From: Thiocapsa bogorovii
Lineage (GTDB): Bacteria; Pseudomonadota; Gammaproteobacteria; Chromatiales; Chromatiaceae
NCBI RefSeq assembly: GCF_021228795.1
Contig: NZ_CP089309.1
Span: forward strand, 4,399,501-4,463,500
Direction: 5' to 3'
DNA length: 64,000 nucleotides
The notes under the pieces are model-generated. The model searched no databases, was not told the DNA's origin, and saw only the letters and a program-made list of their open reading frames with translations. The translations under genes and the position numbers were made by a program. Below, piece after piece: positions 27,075 through 36,096 of the stretch. Every line of letters begins with the position of its first letter. The stretch's first letter is position 1.

Positions 27075-27287
27075 ATGATGCTGCAGACGATTGAAGTTGA
27101 GATTGACCGTGATGGCCAAATTCATCCGGTCGAGCCACTGCCTCGCCTACCGGCAGGTCGGGCATTGTTGACGTTGTTGCAGCCATCGACGGATGAGACG
27201 GCTTTGCTCGCGGAGGCGGCCCTAGCGGAAGATTGGCTCAAACCCGAGGAGGACGAGGCGTGGGCGTATTTGCAGCCGGACAAGTAA
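27075..27287 (+). CDS. Antitoxin of a PemK/MazF-type pair
   Basis: Product of 70 residues: MMLQTIEVEIDRDGQIHPVEPLP is a small beta start seen in DUF104/AF2212-type antitoxins, with an acidic tail (WLKPEEDEAWAYLQ). It overlaps the toxin gene by 28 bp. Confidence 0.75.
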   Translation: MMLQTIEVEIDRDGQIHPVEPLPRLPAGRALLTLLQPSTDETALLAEAALAEDWLKPEEDEAWAYLQPDK

Positions 27288-27598
27288 CGATACTCCGCTT
27301 TCCGTTCTCTGATCTGAGCAGCAGCAAGCTCCGTCCAGCACTGCGTCTGGCCGATGTGGGGCGGGGTGATTGGGTTGCCTGCCAGATCACGAGCAACCCC
27401 TATGCTGACCCAATGGCGGTAGAAATTGGCGCTGCGGATTTCGCTAACGGTGGTCTACAGCGCACCAGTTATGTGCGGCCTGGCAAATTGTTTACGGCCC
27501 ACGAGAGCTTGTTCGTGTCCACTGCGGCCACTGTGCGAATTGAGAAATTGCTAGAGGCGCGGGGTGCGGTCATTGTGCTCCTACAAGGTGGATCGTGA
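27260..27598 (+). CDS. PemK/MazF-family mRNA interferase toxin
   Basis: Product of 112 residues from the GTG at 27260 (preceded by GAGGACGAGG). GQVTILRFPFSDLSSSKLRPAL is the MazF/PemK opening, followed by VACQITSNPYAD and SYVRPGKLFTAHESL. Expected to be a ribosome-independent endoribonuclease. Full length. Confidence 0.85.
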   Translation: MGVFAAGQVTILRFPFSDLSSSKLRPALRLADVGRGDWVACQITSNPYADPMAVEIGAADFANGGLQRTSYVRPGKLFTAHESLFVSTAATVRIEKLLEARGAVIVLLQGGS

Positions 27599-27834
27599 CG
27601 TGGCGCTGGAGCGTTGCGAGGCGCTCCACGCTGCGGAGGCCGTGCGTCAACGCGTTCAAACCGCCGATCCGAACACCCGGCTGCGCTGGTCCGAATGGGT
27701 TTTCACGGCCACCGGTTTGGAGGCCGTTTTCGTGGAGAGCGTGCAATGGGAGACCTCGATCCTTGGGGCTGCACGATTCCGTGGTACGTCCCCTATTTCT
27801 CGCGCCGTTCTTAGCCCAAGGCAAAAGTCAAGAC
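27599..27834. other. No gene recognised
   Basis: An open frame reading RCEALHAAEAVRQRVQTADP continues from the PemK region, but I do not recognise it and it ends in the IS110 left end. Probably gene debris. The last bases are GCAAAAGTCAAGACCTG, a string shared with the 5' flank of intron 3. Confidence 0.4.
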
Positions 27835-28009
27835 CTGATAAGCATCTAGCCGACCCCGCCCGTGGGCCTACAGTTAAGGTAGAGGAAAACACCAGAGCTG
27901 GAGACCCGGCAGGAGGAGTCGACGATGAAACTCTACGGCGGAATCGATCTGCATTCCAACAATAGCGTCGTGGCCCTTTTGGACGAAGAGGACCGCGTCG
28001 TGTATCGCA

Positions 28010-29467
28010 GAGCTATGCTCGATTCTGGTGTATGAGCGGGGACTGATAGAGCTTGAGCAGGCGGCGCACCGTTGCTGACAATGTGGTTGTCGAGACCCAA
28101 AGCAGCAACGAGAGAGGTGCGCCATGAGCGACGATACGAGTACGGGGGCCCGCCGTGCAAGAGGGGATCGGGGCGAGGTGCTGGCCGAGCTGGGCCTGCC
28201 GCTGGAGGAGCTGGTGCGCCGCGGGGCGCGCGACATCCTGCAGCGGGCCATCGAGGCGGAGGTGGAGCAGCTGCTCGAGGAGTTTGCCGGGGTGTCGCTG
28301 ATGGACGGACGCCGGGCGGTGGTGCGCAACGGTTATCTGCCGGCGCGCGAGATCCTCACCACGGTGGGTCCGGTGGAGGTGCAGGTGCCCAAGGTACGCG
28401 ACCGCTCCGGGGCCGGGGTGAAGTTCAACTCCGCGCTGGCCCCGCCGTACGTGCGCCGCAGTGCCCGGGTCGCCGCGGCGCTGCCGTGGCTCTATCTGAA
28501 GGGGATCTCCAGCGGCGACCTCGGGGAGGCGTTGGAGGTGCTGGTGGGAGAGGACGCCAAAGGGCTCTCCGCGGCGGCTCTGGGCCGGCTCAAGGCCGCG
28601 TGGGCCGAGGAGTACAAGGACTGGACCCAGCGCAGCCTCGAAGGCCGGCAGTACGCCTACTGGTGGGTCGACGGCATCTACACGACACTGCGCGAGAGCG
28701 ACGATCCCAAGCTCTGCCTGCTGGTGATCATCGGGGTGCGGCCCGACGGCACCAAGGAGTGGGTCGCCATCGTCGACGGGTTGCGTGAATCCACCGAATC
28801 CTGGCTCGATGTGCTGCGCGATCTGAAGGCACGTGGTCTGCAGACGGGTCCGCGCTTGGCCGTCGGCGACGGGGCGCTGGGGTTCTGGGGTGCGCTTGAG
28901 CAGGTCTACCCCGAGACCGCGCATCAGCGCTGCTGGTTCCACAAGATGGGCAACGTGCTCAATGCCTTGCCCAAGTCGTTGCAAGGCAAGGCGAAGGCGG
29001 ATCTGCAGGCGATCTGGATGGCGCCGACCCGCAAGCAGGCCGACCAAGCCTTTAAGCGCTTCATCAACCGCTATGGGGCCAAATATCCCAAGGCCACCGA
29101 GAAGCTCGAGAAGGACCGCGAGGCCCTGCTCGCCTTCTTCGCCTTCCCGGCCGAGCACTGGGTGCACCTGCGCACCACCAACCCCATCGAGTCGACCTTC
29201 GCCACCGTGCGCCATCGCACCGGCCGGACCAAGAACTGCGTCACCCGCGCGACCTTCCTCGGCCTGGCCTTCAAGATGAGCGAAGAGGCCGCCAAGACCT
29301 GGCGGCGCATCCGTGCCCCCGAGAAAGTGGCCGAACTGCTCGGCGGGACACGTTACGAAGACGGGATTCCGGTGTCCGACGACCCACCGGAGACCCAAGA
29401 GGAGCAACGGGAAGCCGCCTGATCAAACTCTGGCCCTATGGTCATACACCAGATTTGACAATAGCTC
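28010..29467 (+). mobile_element. IS256-family insertion sequence, copy 1
   Basis: 1458 bp. Inverted ends GAGCTATGCTCGATTCTGG and GAGCTATTGTCAAATCTGG (second on the other strand), about 26 bp imperfect. Target GTGTATCGCA (10 bp) is duplicated at both sides, inside the IS110 transposase. Nearly identical to 39681-41137. Confidence 0.93.
28124..29422 (+). CDS. IS256-family (mutator-type) transposase
   Basis: Product of 432 residues. Family markers are VPKVRDRSGAGVKFNS, YLKGISSGDLGEAL, catalytic Asp in WWVDGIYTTL and in VGDGALGFWGAL, then AHQRCWFHKMGNVLNALP and the TTNPIESTFATVRHRTGRTK region with the last Glu. Uninterrupted, so likely active and the probable source of the second copy. Confidence 0.95.
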   Translation: MSDDTSTGARRARGDRGEVLAELGLPLEELVRRGARDILQRAIEAEVEQLLEEFAGVSLMDGRRAVVRNGYLPAREILTTVGPVEVQVPKVRDRSGAGVKFNSALAPPYVRRSARVAAALPWLYLKGISSGDLGEALEVLVGEDAKGLSAAALGRLKAAWAEEYKDWTQRSLEGRQYAYWWVDGIYTTLRESDDPKLCLLVIIGVRPDGTKEWVAIVDGLRESTESWLDVLRDLKARGLQTGPRLAVGDGALGFWGALEQVYPETAHQRCWFHKMGNVLNALPKSLQGKAKADLQAIWMAPTRKQADQAFKRFINRYGAKYPKATEKLEKDREALLAFFAFPAEHWVHLRTTNPIESTFATVRHRTGRTKNCVTRATFLGLAFKMSEEAAKTWRRIRAPEKVAELLGGTRYEDGIPVSDDPPETQEEQREAA

Positions 29468-30409
29468 GTGTATCGCAAGCGGTTGGCGAACGACGCGGCG
29501 CTGGTGCTGGAATCCTTGGCACCGTATCGCGAAGCGATCACGGGCCTGGTTGTGGAGTCGACCTACAACTGGTACTGGCTGGTCGACGCCTTGGTGGATG
29601 CGGGCTATCGGGTGCACTTGGCCAACACCGCGGCGATCGTGCAGTACAGCGGGCTAAAGTACAGCGACGACGATTCCGACGCCGCCTGGCTGGCCAAGCT
29701 GCTGCGCCTGGGGCTGTTGTCGGAGGGCTCTATCGACCCCAAGGAACAGCGTGCCGTGCGCGATCTGCTGCGACGGCGCAGTCGCCTGGTCCAGCAGCAT
29801 ACGGCCAACGTCCTGGCGGTGCAGAACCTGTTCTCGCGCAACCGCGGGCGCTCGCCGAGTGCCAATGCGATCCGACGCCTGACGCCCGAGAGGGCAGGCG
29901 AGCTGCTGCCCGATGCGAATCTGGCTCCGGCGGTCCAAAGCACCCTGCTGGCCATGCGTGGCCAAGAGGCGGCGATCGATCTGTTGGAGCACGAGGCCTG
30001 CGCGCAGGTCAAAGGCCGGCCCGAGTACCGGCATCTGCTCGGCACCAGCGGCATCGGTCAGGTGCTGGGGTTGACGATCCTGTTGGAAACCGGACCGATC
30101 GAGCGCTTTGCCCGCGTCGGCAATTATGCCTCCTATAGCCGTCTCGTCGGCAGCGAGCGGCTCTCCAACGGCAAACGCAAGGGCCGGGGCAACACCAAGA
30201 GCGGCAACAAATATCTGGCCTGGGCCGATCTGGAGGCGGCCAACTTCGCGGTGCGCTACAGCCCCGCGATCAAGCGCTATTACCAGCGCAAGCGCGCCAA
30301 GACCAACGGCGTGGTCGCCATCAAGACGGTGGCGCACAAGCTGGGACGGGCCTGTTACTCCATGCTGCGCGAGGGGACCAACTTCGATGTCGATCGGGCC
30401 TTCGCCTGA

Positions 30410-30966
30410 AGGGCCATGGGCGATGCGCCGGTGAGCCAGGACACGGGGTTGGCGGACAGCCTCCAGACCTGATTGGCCGCCGGCACATCTCCCGCCGACA
30501 TTCGTCAGGGAGCAACGCTTGTGACCGAGACGCCTCCGCCATCGAGCCAACACGGGGTTGGACGGTGCCGACATGGCACCGAGCCAGCGATCTGTGAATC
30601 CGCGGCCCGGCGGGGGCGGGTCGGGGGCGCCTGGATCTATTGGGATCCGCGCCCCCGACCCGCCCCCGCCTCCGTGGTCCACTTGGACCTTGGTGGGGCA
30701 CCGACGATTTTCTGGGGCTCCTATGAGCCAGGGGCCGGGTGTCTACTCCCAACGGAGCAGCCCCACCGCCTTGATCGAGAAGGGTGACTGGCGCGGATCG
30801 GAGTGAATCCGCGACCGTTCAACGAGAACCGCGGGCGCGTTGGCGGTAGCAATGTCGCACTCCCCGACCGACATGAGCGTGCATAGGTGCGAGAAAAAAG
30901 GTCGTGCCATTGATCGGGGTCAGCTAAATGGTGACCCCGGCCTTCGTCGCTGCGCATGGCAAAAGT
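30410..30966. other. Non-coding stretch with a long GC hairpin
   Basis: Holds the presumed IS110 right end and a 22-bp perfect inverted repeat (separate entry). No convincing gene. The last bases carry GGCAAAAGTCAAGACCTG, the 5' flank of intron 3. Confidence 0.5.
30609..30670. repeat. 22-bp perfect GC-rich inverted repeat
   Basis: Arms 30609-30630 and 30649-30670 are exact reverse complements made of GGCGGGGGCGGG-type sequence. The 18-bp spacer itself contains GGATC/GATCC. No T run follows, so it is not a standard terminator. Confidence 0.85.
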
Positions 30967-31509
30967 CAAGACCTGGGTGACCTGGCAATGGTTGCCCGCT
31001 GTGAGAGAGCCGCGCAAGCGGGAAGCTCTCCCGAGTAGGGCTTAGTCAGCCGCTCGGAAATGTACTGATCGAAAGGCATGAGCCGGACGGCCAGAGACAT
31101 GAGGGACACGAGGTGAAGGGTGATGCCCTGAATCCGACACATAGCCCCGAGAAGAAATGATTTTGGGTGAGAGCCGATCCTGTCAGGTCGGGCGCAGGCC
31201 ATGCGGGAGGTGCGTGATCGACGAGCACCAACCGTCCCCCCGGGGTCTCAGACGGCATCGAGTGTCACAACGGCGGCAATGAACCAGGCGAGCGACGATC
31301 AAGGGCTCTTGGAGAAACGCGCAATGCAGTACCCGAGTATGAGCGCCAATGTCACAAGAGGTGCTCAAATGGCCGCGTCGCGAGTGATGAGGACCGGTAT
31401 GCCGCAACGGTTAGCGATGAAGAGGGGTAATGTCCTCCGAGCGAAGGTCCTCACGGTGGGTTGAGCGTCGAGGCGGAAACATTGTCACGATACAAGGCGT
31501 GAACAAACA

Positions 31510-32817
31510 GTGAGCACAGAGTCGAGACGTCTAGGCGAGAAGGCGCGCAATGATCCACGGCTGGTCTTCAGCAGTCTTCATCATCATGTCTGCGATGTGG
31601 ATCACCTGCGCGCCTGCTTCGAAGCACTGCCCGCGGATCGGGCAGTGGGGATTGATGGCATCACGAAGGAGCGCTACGGAGCGAACCTGGAGGAGAATCT
31701 CGAGGCGCTCTCGAGCAGGCTGAGGAACATGGGCTACCGGCCGCAACCGAAGCGGCGCACCTATATTCCCAAGCCGGGAAGCGAGAAAGGGCGACCGCTG
31801 GCCATCAGCTGCTTTGAAGACAAGCTGGTCGAGCTGGCGATCAAACGGGTTCTGGAACCCATCTACGAGGTGCAGTTCGAGGACCGCAGCTACGGCTATC
31901 GGCCGGGGCGCAGTCAACACCGATGCCTGGACGATCTCGGGCGGACCATCCAGCAGCGCCGTATCAACTATATTGTCGAGGCTGATATTCGCAGCTTCTT
32001 CGACACGATTCCCCATGCCAAGCTCATGGCCGTGGTGGCTGAACGCATTGTCGATGGTCCCGTGTTGGGACTCATCCGGCAATGGCTGAAAGCCCCGGTC
32101 ATTGAGGAAGACGAGCAAGGCAAGCGCCGTCCCACGGGCGGAAAAGGGAATCGACGGGGAACCCCACAGGGCGGCGTCGCCTCACCCCTGTTGGCAAACC
32201 TGTATCTGCATCTCCTGGACCGGATCTGGGTGCGGCACGACTTGGAGCGTCGACTCGGCGCACGGCTGGTGCGCTATGCCGACGATGCGGTGATCCTCTG
32301 TCGCCACGGCACCAAGAAGCCCATGGCCGTCTTTACGGCGGTCCTCGAGAAGTTGGACCTCACGCTCAACGTGCAGAAAACCCATGTGGTCGATGCGCGC
32401 GCCGACGGGTTCGACTTCCTGGGGTTTCGGATTGCCTGGCGAACGAGCCGTCGCAGCGGCAAGGGTTACCCGCACGTGGAGCCATCGAAACGGGCCGAGC
32501 AACGCATCAAGGACCGGGTCACGGAACTGACCGCGCGTCGCCGAACCCCGGTGGCGCTCAGGGACATGATCGGCGAGGTCAACCACGCCCTCAGGGGCTG
32601 GTCAGGCTACTTCCACTACCGCAACTGCTCAACGGTTCTTGGTCGGGTAAAAACGCATGCCGAGGAGCGGATGCGTACGCAACTGCGTCGCCGCCACAAG
32701 CTCCAGAGCCGGGCGCAAGGATATCTGCGCTTTCCCAATGCGCATGTCTACGACCACCTCGGATTGTTCAAGATCCCAACCACCGCAGGCTGGACATCGG
32801 CGCATGCCTCGGCGTGA
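31510..32817 (+). CDS. Chimeric group II intron reverse transcriptase
   Basis: Product of 435 residues. Residues 1-164 equal those of the intron 1 RT, up to EADIRSFF. After this the sequence switches to another lineage: DTIPHAKLMAVVAERIVDG, then NRRGTPQGGVASPLLANLYLH, the YADD box in LVRYADDAVILC, and LRGWSGYFHYRN in the X domain. The joint is exactly at the conserved RT-3 block, and the YADD active site is kept. Whether the hybrid is functional is unknown; its RNA ends also come from two lineages. Confidence 0.88.
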   Translation: MSTESRRLGEKARNDPRLVFSSLHHHVCDVDHLRACFEALPADRAVGIDGITKERYGANLEENLEALSSRLRNMGYRPQPKRRTYIPKPGSEKGRPLAISCFEDKLVELAIKRVLEPIYEVQFEDRSYGYRPGRSQHRCLDDLGRTIQQRRINYIVEADIRSFFDTIPHAKLMAVVAERIVDGPVLGLIRQWLKAPVIEEDEQGKRRPTGGKGNRRGTPQGGVASPLLANLYLHLLDRIWVRHDLERRLGARLVRYADDAVILCRHGTKKPMAVFTAVLEKLDLTLNVQKTHVVDARADGFDFLGFRIAWRTSRRSGKGYPHVEPSKRAEQRIKDRVTELTARRRTPVALRDMIGEVNHALRGWSGYFHYRNCSTVLGRVKTHAEERMRTQLRRRHKLQSRAQGYLRFPNAHVYDHLGLFKIPTTAGWTSAHASA

Positions 32818-32827
32818 AGCACATCGG

Positions 32828-32861
32828 AAAGCCGTGTACGGGAGAACCGTATGCACGGATT
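32828..32861 (+). ncRNA. Group II intron domain V (intron 3)
   Basis: Hairpin AAGCCGTGTACGGG with CCGTATGCACGGATT just after the RT stop, followed by GATGAGGGAGG as in CUACUCUAC-ending introns. Confidence 0.7.
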
Positions 32862-32978
32862 GATGAGGGAGGGCTGGTATCCTGTGTCTATGACTCGGCT
32901 ATTGAGGCACCGCCAAACGAAAGGGGCGGCAACAGATAGGCCGGGTCTACGGGCGCAGGATGCCTGCTCTCTACTCTA

Positions 32979-33091
32979 CCCGATGAGCCCCCGTCCCCTT
33001 TTATCCCGAGGTCGGAGCGGGCCCTGCTCGACCATTTGCACTGGCCGGGATAAAAATCGCGGAAAAGGGCTCTGACCCCTTTAATCTTGAT
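32979..33091. repeat. ~110-bp repeat, copy 2
   Basis: Uninterrupted version of 25582-25680 plus 27047-27058, with few differences. It follows the intron 3 end directly. Confidence 0.8.
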
Positions 33092-33211
33092 GTCGACGGA
33101 TTCGGCATGGGCCGCGGAGCGCCGGGGGCATACGTGACGACGCAGAGCGGGTGTCATGAGACTTTTAAGGCGTCACGAGACGTTGGAGGTGTTCGGTGGT
33201 CCCACGACTCG

Positions 33212-33268
33212 ATGATGTCCAAGATCGTTTGCAATACAGGTCCGTTAATTGCTTTGGAGCGCGCCGGT
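33212..33268 (+). pseudogene. DUF3368 PIN-like toxin, N-terminal fragment
   Basis: MMSKIVCNTGPLIALERAG is the usual start of DUF3368 toxins (first catalytic Asp region, here Asn-Thr-Gly). It stops after about 19 codons at unrelated sequence. Confidence 0.6.
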
Positions 33269-33383
33269 GTACCGCATGATTGCGCTCGTCAAAGCTGAGC
33301 CGTCCAACCCCCTTCAACAGAGGCACAACCCCCTCTGCCATGGCGCAATACACCCCTTAAGGACGCCCGCCCGACCAATCAAA

Positions 33384-34802
33384 GTGAACGCGATAAGCCC
33401 CAAGCCCTCCACACAGATACCCTGGCTGCTCGCCGCCTGGATCGCGTTACCGCTCCCCGCAGCGGCCTTGAGCCCGGATGAAACCCGCCATCTCCTGGAT
33501 CGGACGGCATTCGGCGCGCATCCCGAGATGCTCGCGGACTTCGCCCCGCTGGACCGCACCGGTGCCGTCGAGCGCATCCTGGCGGTCACTCCCGGCACGC
33601 CCCCGCGCCCGGCCTGGGTGGACGATCGACCGTTTCCGGACCGCACCCTCCTCGCCGATCTGCCGGAAACCGAGCGGCTTGCCGCGCGTCAGGCTCAGAA
33701 CAAGCAACGTACCGAGCATCAACGCGCCCTGCAAGACGGCTGGATGCAGTGGATGCTCGTCACCGAGGCACCCCTCGTCGAGCGCATGACGCTCTTCTGG
33801 CACAACCACTTCACCTCCCAACTGCGCACCGTCAGCTCGCCCCAGCTCATGTGGCGCCAGCATGACTTGCTGCGCCGGCACGCGCTGGGAAACTACGCCG
33901 ACCTCTTGCGGGCCATCGTCACCGACCCGGCCATGCTGATCTATCTCGACGGCCGACAAAACCGCAAGGACCGACCCAACGAGAACTTCGCCCGCGAGCT
34001 GCTCGAGCTGTTCACCCTGGGCGAAGGACACTACACCGAAGCCGATGTCAAAGCCGCCGCCCGCGCCCTGAGCGGATGGAAACTCCACCCGACGAGCGGC
34101 ACCGCGCGCTTCGACCCGCGCCGGCACGACGACGGCGTCAAGACCTTCCTCGGCCGCACCGGACCCTGGGGCGCCGACGACATCGTCGCCATCCTGCTCG
34201 AGCAACCCCGCGCGGCCGATTGGGTGGTCGAGAAGCTCTGGATCGAGTTCATCTCCCCGCAACCGGATCCGGCTGAGGTGTCGCGCCTCGCCGCCGTGTT
34301 CCGCGACAGCGGCTACGAGATCCGGCCCCTGCTCCACGCCCTTCTGACCTCCGACGCCTTTTGGGCCGACGCGCATCGCGGCACCCTGATCAAATCGCCC
34401 ATCGAGATCGTCGTCGGCACCGTCCGCCGTTTCGACCTCCCGGACCCGAATCCGCGGCGTCTGGTCACCCTCGGCACCGAAATGGGCCAAACCCTCTTCG
34501 AGCCACCCGACGTCAAAGGCTGGCCCGGCCAGACCGACTGGATCGACACCGACCGCCTGTTGGCGCGCGAGCGCTTCCTGCGCAGCATCACCCGCGATCT
34601 GGCCGACCGCAGCGCAGGCACCGGCCGCGCCTGGTCCGCGCTCGACGCAGCGACGGCGACGCACCTCCTCTGGCCGGTCTCCGATCCCGCGCCGGCAACC
34701 GCGGCAGCACCCCAACCGCCCGAGGATCCGCCGCACGCCGAGGCCGATACCCGCGTCGAGCTCATCGCCGCGATTCTCGATCCACGTTATCAGCTCAAGT
34801 GA
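33384..34802 (+). CDS. DUF1800 domain protein, exported
   Basis: Product of 472 residues from a GTG at 33384. Signal-like start (PWLLAAWIALPLPAAALS), then DUF1800 landmarks: LLDRTAFGAHPEML, MTLFWHNHFTSQL, FARELLELFTLGEGHYTEADVKAAARALSGW, and PPDVKGWPGQTDWI. DUF1800 genes are usually paired with DUF1501 genes, as here (17 bp downstream). Biochemical role unknown. No clear ribosome site; upstream ORF sequence is toxin debris, so the GTG is preferred. Confidence 0.85.
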   Translation: MNAISPKPSTQIPWLLAAWIALPLPAAALSPDETRHLLDRTAFGAHPEMLADFAPLDRTGAVERILAVTPGTPPRPAWVDDRPFPDRTLLADLPETERLAARQAQNKQRTEHQRALQDGWMQWMLVTEAPLVERMTLFWHNHFTSQLRTVSSPQLMWRQHDLLRRHALGNYADLLRAIVTDPAMLIYLDGRQNRKDRPNENFARELLELFTLGEGHYTEADVKAAARALSGWKLHPTSGTARFDPRRHDDGVKTFLGRTGPWGADDIVAILLEQPRAADWVVEKLWIEFISPQPDPAEVSRLAAVFRDSGYEIRPLLHALLTSDAFWADAHRGTLIKSPIEIVVGTVRRFDLPDPNPRRLVTLGTEMGQTLFEPPDVKGWPGQTDWIDTDRLLARERFLRSITRDLADRSAGTGRAWSALDAATATHLLWPVSDPAPATAAAPQPPEDPPHAEADTRVELIAAILDPRYQLK

Positions 34803-35436
34803 CGCACGGGAGAGCCTGATGCAACGTCGCGATGTCCTACGCCTGTCCGGTCTGAGCATAGCGCTCCCCACGGTGTCCATGGCCGCGCCGCCCATCGCAT
34901 CCCCGCAACCGACCACGCCGCAGCCCAGCCGATCGCTCGTCCTGATCGAGCTCAAAGGCGGCAACGACGGACTCAATACCCTGATCCCCTACACCGATCC
35001 GGAGTACGCCCGCCTGCGCCCCAATCTCGCCATCGCCCCGACCCGCGTCCTCGACCTAAACGATCGCGTTGGCCTGCACCCCGCACTGCGCCCCTTGATG
35101 TCCGCCTGGGACGCCGGAGAGCTGGCCTGGATACAGGGCGTCGGCTATCCCCGGCCCAATCGCTCCCATTTTCGCTCCATGGACATCTGGGAGACCGGCT
35201 CGGCCAGCGACGAGGTGCTGGACCAAGGCTGGCTCGCCCGCGCACTCCCGATCCGCGCCCTCGGCGACCTGCCGGACATGGTCGTGCTCGGAGGCGACGA
35301 CGGACCCGCGCGCGGCGGCGACCTGCGGATCATCACCCTGGCGTCCGCCGAACGGTTCGTCGACGACGCCCGGCGTCTTCAGCCGCTCGACGCACCGCCC
35401 GCTGACCGGACCCCGGCGCTCGACCATCTACTGAGC

Positions 35437-35550
35437 AAACGTTCAATAACAAGCGATCCATCTTAGCCCCTCTCCCCTCGCGGGAGAGGGGTTGGTGAGA
35501 GGGGGAGAATTAACCGGAATGGCTAAGTTATTCCTGAACCATGACCGAGC
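35437..35550. repeat. 114-bp insertion with GAGAGGGG palindrome
   Basis: Absent from the intact DUF1501 copy. Flanked by GAGC on both sides (35433-35436, and its last four bases). Contains CCCCTCTCCCCTCGCGGGAGAGGGG, a palindrome of the type dispersed in many proteobacteria, here described as 12-bp arms around CG. Confidence 0.65.
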
Positions 35551-35981
35551 GTCAGAGCCGAAATTCAAGCTGCGGGCGCCGAGTTTCGCCGATCCATCGA
35601 GCCTCGACACCACGCCCACACCCTTCCCCAAGAACGCCATCGGCCGTCAACTCCAAGAAGCGGCACGCATGCTCCAAGCCGGCATGACCATCCCCGTCTT
35701 CAAGGTCCGGATCGGGAGCTTCGACGCCCACGCCAACCAACTCGTGCGCCACGAGCGCTTCCTGGCCCAGTTGGCCGACGCCCTGGCGGCCTTTTGCCAA
35801 ACGCTCCGACACCGCGGACATTGGGATCGTGTGCTGGTGATGAACGACTCGGAATTCGGACTCCGGCCCGCCGAGAACGCCAGCGGCGGGACCGACCACG
35901 GCACGGCCGCGCCGCATCTCGTGCCGGGCGGGCGGGTCAAGGGCGGGCTCTATGGCGAGATGCCGAATCTCGGTAGACTAG

Positions 35982-36096
35982 TGCTGCAGTGCAGAGATTC
36001 CGAGACCGTCCGAGATCAATCACGTTGTCGTTGTCGATGGCCGATTACGACCACGACAACGACAACGAACGGTCTCGACACATCTGCCGTGCTGCA
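35982..36096. mobile_element. Short inverted-repeat element (MITE-like), family B copy 2
   Basis: 115 bp with imperfect 28-bp inverted ends (21 of 28 match) and a central TTGTCG/CGACAA hairpin. CTAG flanks it on both sides (35978-35981, 36097-36100). The unoccupied DUF1501 relic at 24209-24217 has one CTAG at the same place, so this is a genuine insertion with a 4-bp duplication, as produced by IS5-type transposases (YTAR targets). Confidence 0.88.

Larger units (their letters stand above)
27925..30409 (+). pseudogene. IS110-family transposase, interrupted
   Basis: First part MKLYGGIDLHSNNSVVALLD from 27925 to 28009, then continuing VYRKRLANDAALVLESLAPY from 29468. The C-terminal part is complete: HLLGTSGIGQVLGLTILLETGP, then YSRLVGSERLSNGKRKGRGN and the Ser-containing SGNKYLAWA region. 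Without the IS256 insertion it would give a DEDD transposase of about 340 residues. Confidence 0.9.
27835..30430 (+). mobile_element. IS110-family element split by an IS256 element
   Basis: Left end CTGATAAGCATCTAGCCG matches that at 15267. The right end is uncertain, somewhere after the transposase stop at 30409. An IS256-family copy sits at 28010-29467 within the first 30 codons of its transposase. Confidence 0.85.
30977..32979 (+). mobile_element. Group II intron 3, chimeric
   Basis: The 5' 1025 bp are identical to intron 1; from 32002 on it is unrelated to intron 1. Its 3' end is of a different class: domain V around 32828-32861 (AAGCCGTGTACGGG...CCGTATGCACGG) and terminus CTACTCTAC at 32979. 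Domain VI appears enlarged by about 70 bp. The reading frame stays open across the joint. Confidence 0.85.

Noticed and set aside
27564-27965. Reading frame after the PemK toxin as a gene
   Set aside because: It overlaps the toxin end and the IS110 left end and has no recognised motif or ribosome site.
28013-29407. 464-codon minus-strand frame opposite the IS256 transposase
   Set aside because: Shadow of a GC-rich coding sequence; the sense strand has all transposase motifs.
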